A stretch of DNA of 64,000 bases from Anaerolineaceae bacterium (lineage in GTDB: Bacteria; Chloroflexota; Anaerolineae; Aggregatilineales; Phototrophicaceae). Position numbers and translations under genes: made by a program. Positions 9,770-16,184 of this stretch are shown here, in pieces; within the stretch, counting starts at the first letter, position 1; every line of letters begins with the position of its first letter. The notes below the pieces were generated by a model. It did not search any database. It was not told the DNA's origin and worked only from the letters and a program-made list of their open reading frames with translations. The stretch spans positions 992,001 through 1,056,000 of the forward strand of contig PABP01000038.1 in NCBI GenBank assembly GCA_002699585.1, in the 5' to 3' direction.

Positions 9770-10052
9770 AGCAGAAAATATATCGCAGAAAATATCAGGC
9801 CTCGTTAGAATTATATCCGATTATTACGAATACGTTCCATATGAATCTCTCAACTATTCGTAACTCATAAAGTCGTTACACCTAACAGTCTATGACCTAA
9901 AACTTACGTTGCACCAACAAATCTATGCTAAAATGGCACAAATTTAAGGATTATCGTGGCTGATGCTGTAAGGTCGCGATAAAACGTCAGCAATAAGCGT
10001 TATCAACTTGTAAACCGCTATCTGTAACACGGTATTTGTAACAGAGTGGTAG

Positions 10053-10415
10053 ATGGAGGCATTTCTGGACTCTTTAGACACTGCCCGGCATATCGTGGAT
10101 GTGCTGGAAGACAACAAAGGGCAAAACATCGTTCTGCTTGACCTGCGCCCAGATACGGTCATTGCAGATTTTTTTGTGCTGTGCACCGGGACGAGCGATC
10201 GTCAACTGCGCGCACTGACGGATTATGTTCGCGAACAGATGCGCGAGGATCATAAGCTCAAGCCGTATTCAGTCGAGGGCCGACCGGAAAGCGGTTGGGT
10301 GCTGATGGACTATGGTGAAGTGGTCGTTCATCTGTTTACCGAAGAGAAGCGCAAGTTCTACAACCTAGAAGAAATGTGGGAAGAAGTGGCCCACGTTCTG
10401 TTGAGCATCCAATAG
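10053..10415 (+). CDS. rsfS: Ribosomal silencing factor RsfS (Iojap/YbeB family)
   Basis: The 120-residue protein has the complete family signature: DLRPDTVIADFFVLCTGTSD, the SVEGRPESGWVLMDYGEVVVH block and LEEMWEE at the C-terminus. RsfS binds ribosomal protein L14 (uL14) and blocks joining of the subunits in starved cells. It is often next to nadD and RluD genes; here RluD is divergent at 283 bases. The TIR-like gene starts 42 bases downstream and is likely in the same transcript. No good -35/-10 pair stands out in the upstream gap. Confidence 0.95.
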   Translation: MEAFLDSLDTARHIVDVLEDNKGQNIVLLDLRPDTVIADFFVLCTGTSDRQLRALTDYVREQMREDHKLKPYSVEGRPESGWVLMDYGEVVVHLFTEEKRKFYNLEEMWEEVAHVLLSIQ

Positions 10416-10457
10416 CCAGCTTAATCGTCCACACGTTTGAGCCAAACTGAGGCTGCT

Positions 10458-11237
10458 ATGCCCCACTATTATGTTGCCCATCACGGTCAACCGATCACGG
10501 CAACGCTGCTGGCCCGTCTACAAGCGGCATTCGGGCCAGGTACGGTTGCCCATACGACGATGTCGCTAGACGCGGGTGCCGATGCGCGCAAAGCGGCAGC
10601 CAAGTATGCGGCATCAGCGGAAGCGGTGCTGGTGGTGATCGGGCCGGATTGGGTCAGCCGGGTGCGCCACGCAGATGACCTGGCACGCATCGCCACGGCC
10701 TATGCATTTAAATACCAGCGGCGCGTCGTGCCCGTCATGATCGATGGCGCGATGCTGCCGGATGCCGCGCTGCTGCCGCCATCCCTGCACAAGGTGGTTT
10801 ACTTATCACCTTATGCACTGCGCGATGTTGAAAACGACATCGTGCGGCTAATCGCCATGCTCCAGCGCAGCCAGCAAGAACCGTCTTTGCCCCAACAACC
10901 GGTCTATCAACCTACCCCGGCCACCTTGCAAAAGCCGCGTACAGTGTTGGGTTGGCTGCTATGGCCGTTCCGGCTGGTGGCGTGGCTGCTGATGTCGATT
11001 GTCCGGGCCATCGTCTGGCTCGTGAAAACCATCATCCAGCAAGCCTTGAAGTCATTTATCGCCTTAATTGTGACAGTGCTGGTCTTTGGCATCGTGGGGG
11101 CCATCGTGGCCTGGTTTGTGGTGTCGCTGGTGCAGAGCAATATGGATGCTGTCCAGGCATTGGCTTCTATGGGCGATACGATACGCGAGCTACTCAATAA
11201 TTTGGCCCAAGTTCAGAATACGTTGCCGTCCTCTTAA
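10458..11237 (+). CDS. TIR-like domain protein with C-terminal transmembrane region
   Basis: The start is the ATG at 10458, preceded by GAGGCTGCT; an upstream in-frame TTG at 10437 is less likely. Residues 1-130 resemble bacterial TIR domains: an N-terminal HYYVAHHG strand in place of the usual FISYR, VLVVIGPDWVSR, then DDLARIATAYAFKYQRRVVPVMIDGAMLP and a PPSLHKVVYLSP end. The position where TIR NADases carry the catalytic glutamate (typically within RxEIxxAL) reads RIATAYAF, so the enzyme site appears lost. A Pro-rich linker leads to hydrophobic segments around residues 168-192 and 205-232 and an amphipathic tail. It is probably an adaptor or sensor at the membrane; this is inference. Confidence 0.7.
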   Translation: MPHYYVAHHGQPITATLLARLQAAFGPGTVAHTTMSLDAGADARKAAAKYAASAEAVLVVIGPDWVSRVRHADDLARIATAYAFKYQRRVVPVMIDGAMLPDAALLPPSLHKVVYLSPYALRDVENDIVRLIAMLQRSQQEPSLPQQPVYQPTPATLQKPRTVLGWLLWPFRLVAWLLMSIVRAIVWLVKTIIQQALKSFIALIVTVLVFGIVGAIVAWFVVSLVQSNMDAVQALASMGDTIRELLNNLAQVQNTLPSS

Positions 11238-11249
11238 ATTGGCAGACAC

Positions 11250-11279
11250 AACGGGATCAACCCCGTTATCAACCCCGTT
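11250..11279 (+). repeat. Hairpin plus tandem 12-base repeat after the TIR-like gene
   Basis: AACGGG-ATCAAC-CCCGTT forms a six-base stem just after the stop, and the unit ATCAACCCCGTT is then repeated once in tandem, with a degenerate third start. There is no T-run, so termination here is uncertain. It lies in the 429-base convergent gap 11238-11666. Confidence 0.4.
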
Positions 11280-11484
11280 ATGAACCGCGCCCCTTGAGTG
11301 AACACAACCAAAGGCTAGCTGAACCCGTTAGCGAGCGTGGTGATCTCCGTTCAGTATTACGATTCAAACGTCTGTGCTAGCCAAAGTAAAAAGATCGCAA
11401 TACTTCTTGAAACTTTCTCGTTCAAGCTTCAATACAACCTTTATGCCCAAGACGTCGAAGCTATGCCATACTGAATATGTCCCG

Positions 11485-11557
11485 TGAGTGCAGTCCCGGC
11501 ACTCAACAAGCAAATCCTTATCTTACCCAAAGGCGAGCACATTGTTCGCCTTTGGGT
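11485..11557 (+). ncRNA. Candidate small RNA or terminator structure (two hairpins)
   Basis: TGAGTGC (11485-11491) pairs with GCACTCA (11499-11505), and a perfect 12-base stem ACCCAAAGGCGA (11525-11536) pairs with TCGCCTTTGGGT (11546-11557), followed by ATTCT. The second stem could simply be a terminator for the rsfS-TIR unit, but it is 290 bases beyond the stop. A small independent transcript is possible; no clear promoter is visible. Confidence 0.3.
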
Positions 11558-11608
11558 ATTCTAGGCCCCGTTACACATTCATCAACGCATCCCAGCATAA
11601 ACAGAAAA

Positions 11609-11628
11609 CGCGCTGACGGATCAGCGCG
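11609..11628 (-). terminator. Intrinsic terminator of the first FHA gene
   Basis: CGCGCTGA-CGGA-TCAGCGCG stem-loop followed on the minus strand by TTTTCTGT, 39 bases past the FHA stop. Confidence 0.65.
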
Positions 11629-11666
11629 CTGGTATAGGCTATGTCATTTCGCTAAGTTGACTTTGG

Positions 11667-12116
11667 CTAAGCGAGAGCCGGACTTTGATTGTAGACAAAG
11701 TCGACAGTCACTTTCAGGCGGCCCAGGGTGAGCGTATCGCCAGATTTGAGCTCGTAGCGCTGGTAAGCTTGCAGCGAATACTTGTTGAGCCAGGTACCGT
11801 TGGTGCTATCCAGGTCCTGGACCATGAGCACGCCGTAAATTTCGTTGATGGCACAATGCTGGCGAGACACACCATCTTGAGATTGGCAAAATGGCGAGAG
11901 ATCGACCAGGGTGGTGTTACTACTTGAGGAGCGACGCCCCAGGATCATGTTCTTCTTACAGGCGATATTAAAGGATATACCGGTCGCTGTGATGGTCAGC
12001 CGCAGTTCATCCGGTAGCTGCGCGAGTAAGGATTCTCTTTCTGGGAACATTTGCGGAAGGCGCGTGGTGGACTTCAGAATCTGCACCGTGACGTCGTTGC
12101 GCTGCGATTTTGCCAT
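11667..12116 (-). CDS. FHA domain-only protein (first of three)
   Basis: I place the start at the ATG at 12116, preceded by GGGGAGAAGATCAT; a longer frame upstream is unlikely. The 149 residues carry one forkhead-associated domain: MILGRRSS, then DGVSRQHCAI, then DLDSTNGTWLNKY. The Arg, Ser, His and Asn that bind phosphothreonine are all present. There is no other domain. FHA-only proteins act as phospho-dependent adaptors for Ser/Thr kinases. Two related FHA genes follow upstream on the same strand, but each has its own ribosome-binding site and sizable spacers. Confidence 0.9.
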   Translation of the reverse strand: MAKSQRNDVTVQILKSTTRLPQMFPERESLLAQLPDELRLTITATGISFNIACKKNMILGRRSSSSNTTLVDLSPFCQSQDGVSRQHCAINEIYGVLMVQDLDSTNGTWLNKYSLQAYQRYELKSGDTLTLGRLKVTVDFVYNQSPALA

Positions 12117-12255
12117 ATGATCTTCTCCCCAAAATTCAGAACACGCCCCAGATACGGGTATGCTCTTTTTACCCCTATGCTGCGGACCGATGCTGCGCAT
12201 AAACGCGCGACACGATCTGCCTTAGTCGAAGGCGGCTAAGCCTATCGTTGCCAAG

Positions 12256-12708
12256 CTATTGAATGGACGGTGCTTCATCCATGAATTCGATGGTTAGTTT
12301 CATCTGCCCCAGGGTGATGACATCCCCGGAACGCAACATATAGCTGTTGAGCTTGACACAACGCTGCCCATTAAGCAGGGTGCCATTGATGCTATCGAGA
12401 TCGCGCAGGGCGAGATAGCCATTGATAACAGCGATCATCGCGTGGTAACGCGAGACACCGTTTTGATAGCCATGATATTCGTCAAGCTGGATGGTCACGT
12501 TGGGATCACGGTCGCGAGGTTTGCGCCCCATGACAATTTCTCTGTGGGTTGATACTTCAGAAACCAGAGTGCCGTCTTCCAACCGGATACGAATGCCCGG
12601 TGGGACAGCTTGTTTATCCTGATTTTTATTGCTGGCGATGCTCAAGCGCCAGGGTTGGCGATTGAAAAGCGTCACCACTTCTCGTTGATTGTTGGAATAT
12701 GCAGACAT
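12256..12708 (-). CDS. FHA domain-only protein (second of three)
   Basis: The start is the ATG at 12708 behind AAGGGAG. The 150-residue product has the FHA core EIVMGRKPRD, NGVSRYHAMIAV and DLDSINGTLLNG. The SxxH and NG positions of phosphopeptide binding are kept. Its N-terminus (SNNQREVVTLFNRQPWRLS) is unlike those of the two neighbours, which suggests different partners. The upstream 303 bases (12709-13011) are AT-rich and contain no gene that I can see. Confidence 0.9.
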   Translation of the reverse strand: MSAYSNNQREVVTLFNRQPWRLSIASNKNQDKQAVPPGIRIRLEDGTLVSEVSTHREIVMGRKPRDRDPNVTIQLDEYHGYQNGVSRYHAMIAVINGYLALRDLDSINGTLLNGQRCVKLNSYMLRSGDVITLGQMKLTIEFMDEAPSIQ

Positions 12709-13011
12709 GCATAACTCCCTTAACGGACAATTCAACCGCGGGTGCGGCTTTATGCGACCTTATTGTAACGCTCAATGATAACGAACTAACTAGTACTCTG
12801 GCACTAATTGAAAACAAAAGAACAGTATTGTAAGGTATCTTACACTTTATTGTTTCACTATTAATTACGATATATCAAAATATGCTTCATTTTCAGAAAA
12901 GTATAGTGGATTGTGCCAGCTTTTGAGGATTTCGCTAGAGCGCATTTTGCGTATGTGTTGCGATGATGTTATCGGGCTGCGTGCTACGGTGGAGTGAGGC
13001 AGGTAGGTATT

Positions 13012-13455
13012 TTAGTGTGGGAGGCGGGGCAGCTTGGCTGTTTTGGTGGAGACGAAGAACACGCGCATGAGCATCATCCCTAGCTGGAAGATGTCCCCAT
13101 CATTCACTTCATAGACGTGCTCCGGGATGAGCTTTTCACCATTGAGGCGCGTCCCATTGCTGCTGTTCAGGTCGCGTAGCAAGAGGCGATTTTCGTCAAT
13201 CTGGAGGATGGCATGCTGCCGAGAAATGCCCTTCTCCAGGCTCTCGTAGGGGGTAAGGTCGACATCAACGCGCGCGGTAGACCCACGACGACCAATAACA
13301 AGTTCCTTCTTCAGGTTGACTTCAATGACATTGTCCGGCGTTTCGATCCAAAAACGCAGCCGTTCCGGCAAGTCCTCACGGAGCTTTTCTGTGCTGGGCC
13401 GGGGTTGGAAAGGCACCAAAGCACTTTCAATTTGGGGGTCGTCACCCATATACAT
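13012..13455 (-). CDS. FHA domain-only protein (third of three)
   Basis: The 147-residue product has ELVIGRRGST, KGISRQHAILQI and DLNSSNGTRLNGEKL, a complete phosphothreonine-binding FHA surface. An N-terminal extension with a LPERLRFWIETPDNVIEVNL strand is shared in outline with the first FHA protein (LPDELRLTITATGISFNI), so these two are closer paralogues. Start choice is between residues 1 and 3 (MYM). The 292 bases upstream (13456-13747) hold only AT-rich sequence and the divergent promoter. Confidence 0.9.
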   Translation of the reverse strand: MYMGDDPQIESALVPFQPRPSTEKLREDLPERLRFWIETPDNVIEVNLKKELVIGRRGSTARVDVDLTPYESLEKGISRQHAILQIDENRLLLRDLNSSNGTRLNGEKLIPEHVYEVNDGDIFQLGMMLMRVFFVSTKTAKLPRLPH

Positions 13456-13673
13456 TCTCTATGTCCGTGCTATCCGCAGTTTAATGTGTCCGTAAACAAT
13501 ATAGCATGCTAACAATGCTTGTAAGCAATAAGAAAGTATAACGCATTTGTTATGATATGCAATATACCGTAACAATACGTTTTATATTTCACCCCATTTG
13601 GCCCATCCGCAGCATATTTATAGCGAAGTGTCCTCAAATAAGAGGAGATTTGGCGCGCTAAACATTTGTTCAC

Positions 13674-13702
13674 TTGACTTATCCATTAAACAATCTTAAA
13701 GT
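13674..13702 (+). promoter_or_regulatory. Putative sigma-70 promoter
   Basis: TTGACT (13674-13679), 17-base spacer, TAAAGT (13697-13702), 46 bases before the gene at 13748 which has a strong AGGGAGGTGA ribosome-binding site. Confidence 0.45.
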
Positions 13703-13747
13703 ATTTAACATACACTTAAACTTTAGTGAATATAGGGAGGTGACACT

Positions 13748-14182
13748 ATGACTGTCATCGAAGCCAGACAAATTGCCGTCAACATCATTCGCCTCGCTGA
13801 ACTGGTGGCTCGCTTCCAGGCCAAATATGGACGTAACTACGTCATGTCGCTGGATTGCACTGAAGACGCATATCGACTGTATGAGGATATTCTGGAGCAG
13901 CAAGCGACTATCGCTGAGCTACTGCACCCACAAGCGTTGGACATCGCTTACAATCGCTTTGGCGAGTGGTGGACCCGTCACGATGTGATCGATAGCGCTA
14001 TCGTCAACGAAATGGCGATGGATGCTTGCAATCTGGTCAACCGGGCCGGGTATATGGAAGAAAACGGCCAGACGGAGAGCCATACGCTGCTGCCGATTGA
14101 GAAGTCGATTGCAGGTATGTTGCACCCCAGCGCACGCCAGATGGCCCGCGAGCGGGCGCTGACCTCGCTGGAAGCCAGCTAA
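13748..14182 (+). CDS. Hypothetical alpha-helical protein (144 aa)
   Basis: The product is soluble and predominantly helical, with regions such as EARQIAVNIIRLAELVARFQ and ETSLAxS-type Ala-rich ends. It has no recognisable motif. The very strong ribosome-binding site and promoter suggest good expression. It is transcribed divergently from the FHA genes and converges on the macro-domain gene, with a shared terminator at 14205. I do not recognise a family. Confidence 0.65.
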   Translation: MTVIEARQIAVNIIRLAELVARFQAKYGRNYVMSLDCTEDAYRLYEDILEQQATIAELLHPQALDIAYNRFGEWWTRHDVIDSAIVNEMAMDACNLVNRAGYMEENGQTESHTLLPIEKSIAGMLHPSARQMARERALTSLEAS

Positions 14183-14204
14183 GCTATTTAGCAATCTCAC
14201 AACA

Positions 14205-14229
14205 AAAAACGCCCTGCGTGGGCGTTTTT
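14205..14229 (+). terminator. Bidirectional intrinsic terminator
   Basis: Perfect 10-base stem AAAAACGCCC / GGGCGTTTTT with a five-base loop. A- and T-runs on both sides serve the convergent genes at 13748 (+) and 14254 (-). Confidence 0.9.
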
Positions 14230-14253
14230 GCTTTTAATGCCTGGGCAACAACC

Positions 14254-15123
14254 TTAGTCGCTTTTGGACGGATTGTTTTGCGACTTGTTCTGCTGGTTGC
14301 CCTGATTGTTGTTCTTATTGCGATTGCGCCCACCCCGGCGGCCCCGGCCTCGACGGCCTCGACGACTGCGGCGGCGAGATCCACCGTCTGATGAATTGTC
14401 GTCTGATTTACGGGGTTGATCGCCCGATTGCTGGTTACCAGAATTGCTATCTGAACTAGACGCAGCCGCTCGGTTATCGTCAGAACTTTTATTGTCATTA
14501 TCATTGCGGTTGCCAGAACGCCGCCGACCCCGGCGGCCCCGGCGACGACGTTTGCCACCGGACTGATCGTTGTTGTTGTTGCGATCATCACGGCGCTGGC
14601 GCGGCTGGTTCTTGCTGCTCTCGTCGATCTGGGTCTGGATGGCTTCTAAGTCACGTTCCGGGGATTTGTTTTTGACATAAACGTAGACATCGCCCTCATA
14701 GTTGTTGAAGGCATCTTCCAGGATTTTGCGGGCATGGCGCCAGTTGAGCGCGCCCATACCGGCCCCAATCGGTGGCATCGCTAAGCTTTCAAGGCCGCGT
14801 TCGTCGACCAAGCGCCGCAACTCAGCGATAGCCTGCTCCAGGACAGGCCGATCCGCCAGCGTCAAATAGGGATCGGTGAAGATAGCCAGGTTGTACACAA
14901 CCAGACCGGTTCGATCTTCCCAGATGAAGATGTCGCCCGGTTCATAGGTAACAGTCTCATCCAGGCAATGGGCGCGGTAGCCTTCAAACAAGCGCGGGTA
15001 GCGCGTCCGAAACTGGACGGCGATCTGAGTATTCATGAGGCCTTCGGTATTGCTCTCGATGGCATACGCGCGGACCTCGTGTTCGTTTTCCAGCAGGTCG
15101 CCTTCTATATAATGAATTGGCAC
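14254..15123 (-). CDS. Macro-domain protein with long disordered Arg/Asn/Ser-rich tail
   Basis: Start GTG at 15123 behind AAGGA. Residues 1-165 are a macro (ADP-ribose-binding) domain of the DarG/Appr-1''-p type: GDLLENEHEVRAYAIESNTEG, GLVVYNLAIFTDPYLTLADR, then MPPIGAGMGALNW, which matches the PxIGxGxGGLxW loop. The GKG lysine of active DarG is not evident (MNTQIAVQFR). Residues 175-289 are low complexity with several RRGRRG/RRGGRNR blocks separated by Asn, Asp and Ser: an RGG-like, probably RNA-binding region. No DarT toxin gene adjoins. Function may be ADP-ribose recognition or removal on nucleic acid or ribonucleoprotein; that is inference. Confidence 0.85.
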   Translation of the reverse strand: MPIHYIEGDLLENEHEVRAYAIESNTEGLMNTQIAVQFRTRYPRLFEGYRAHCLDETVTYEPGDIFIWEDRTGLVVYNLAIFTDPYLTLADRPVLEQAIAELRRLVDERGLESLAMPPIGAGMGALNWRHARKILEDAFNNYEGDVYVYVKNKSPERDLEAIQTQIDESSKNQPRQRRDDRNNNNDQSGGKRRRRGRRGRRRSGNRNDNDNKSSDDNRAAASSSDSNSGNQQSGDQPRKSDDNSSDGGSRRRSRRGRRGRGRRGGRNRNKNNNQGNQQNKSQNNPSKSD

Positions 15124-15270
15124 GCTGTATTCCTTGCGGTGATCTTATTGCTTGTGGACTTATTCCATATTACCGAATCATACACATGACTAGGTCTATT
15201 GTACACGAACATGAGCGGAGCATCTAGCGAGGTCGTGAGCAAGTCGAATTGATGTGTAACAATATCGGAC

Positions 15271-15350
15271 GCAGCATGCTGCATCCCTACGTGATGAAAA
15301 CTATCATGACGATAACGAGCACCATAACAATGGGCACAATGTATTGTGCT
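15271..15350 (+). repeat. Two palindromic REP-like units
   Basis: GCAGCATGCTGC (15271-15282) and GCACAATGTATTGTGC (15334-15349) are both followed within a few bases by CCTACGTG. The second is a near copy of the palindrome at 20832-20851, which is also followed by CCTAC. They lie downstream of the methyltransferase gene. Confidence 0.55.
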
Positions 15351-15360
15351 CCTACGTGCC

Positions 15361-16074
15361 CTATGCTTGAGCACGTTGCAGGATGCTGTAGCAGTTGACG
15401 GCATTGGTAAAGCCATCAGCGCGATAGGTAGCACGCTCGACCAGGCTAGTGGCGGCAATGAGTCCGGCCTGTTCGGCGTCATCGACATAGTGGCAATAGC
15501 GAAAGGCACGTTCGCCGCGCCGCCAATCCAGCAGGTAATCGTTCAGTTCCGGCTTGAGGTCATCCGGCCAGGGCGCGACGCGCTTGCGAAAGCGCTCGTA
15601 CTCGTAAAAGCGCCAACTGGCAAACGCCAGGATGCCCCCCGGTGCAACCCTCTCGGCGAGGCTTGCCATGAACTGGCGGCGATTGTCCGCGCCGGGGATG
15701 TGGTGAATCACTCCAAACAGGACGACCAGGGCATACTGGCCAGCATCCGGCGGCGACATGACGACATCGCGCTGTTCAAAGGTGGCTTCTATAGACGGAA
15801 AGTCCGTGAGGGCTGTTTGGGCATAGTCTAGCAGAGCCGGGTTGTTATCCATACCGTGATAACGAAACGGCGCTCGGTCCTGTTCCGCCAGAAACACGCC
15901 AAAGCGGCCATTGCCGCAGCCCACATCAAGCACGGACAGGTCATCTGGCAAATAAGGCAGCAATGCATCCCAACCGGGCCAAGCACGGCCACGAGTGGCG
16001 TCAAACTCGGTCGCGGTCGTTTCGTAAAAAGCACGGTTGATGGCATTCAGGCGGGCGATGGTCGTCGGGTCCAT
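15361..16074 (-). CDS. Class I SAM-dependent methyltransferase, Trm9/ALKBH8-like
   Basis: The 237-residue protein begins with RLNAINRAFYETTATEFDATR and has motif I VLDVGCGNGRFGVFLA, an acidic MDNN at strand 2 and VVLFGVIHHIPG as motif IV/post. The N-terminal pattern (short helix with FY...FxxTR...PW) is typical of Trm9-type tRNA wobble-uridine methyltransferases, but a small-molecule substrate cannot be excluded. It stands alone, divergent from the GT39 gene. Confidence 0.82.
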   Translation of the reverse strand: MDPTTIARLNAINRAFYETTATEFDATRGRAWPGWDALLPYLPDDLSVLDVGCGNGRFGVFLAEQDRAPFRYHGMDNNPALLDYAQTALTDFPSIEATFEQRDVVMSPPDAGQYALVVLFGVIHHIPGADNRRQFMASLAERVAPGGILAFASWRFYEYERFRKRVAPWPDDLKPELNDYLLDWRRGERAFRYCHYVDDAEQAGLIAATSLVERATYRADGFTNAVNCYSILQRAQA

Positions 16075-16171
16075 AGGCTATCGATCCGGTGTGGTTAGCG
16101 AGGCGATCATAGCAGGGAAACAGCCGCCAGCCTACACTGGGTGCGGTCTTCTTATCGCAGGTTGTCCCGTC

Positions 16172-16177
16172 TATAAT
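16172..16177 (+). promoter_or_regulatory. -10 box suggesting a leaderless transcript
   Basis: A perfect TATAAT lies only seven bases before the ATG of the glycosyltransferase gene. No Shine-Dalgarno is present. The -35 is weak. This spacing would place the transcription start at or next to the start codon. Confidence 0.4.
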
Positions 16178-16184
16178 CGGCGGC

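Noticed and set aside
9901-9940. rsfS promoter (TTGCAC and TAAAAT)
   Set aside because: The spacing is only 14 bases, so it is not a convincing sigma-70 promoter.
14330-14560. CRISPR or tandem DNA repeat array
   Set aside because: The repetitive sequence encodes the Arg/Gly-rich tail of the macro-domain protein; there are no regular direct repeats or spacers.
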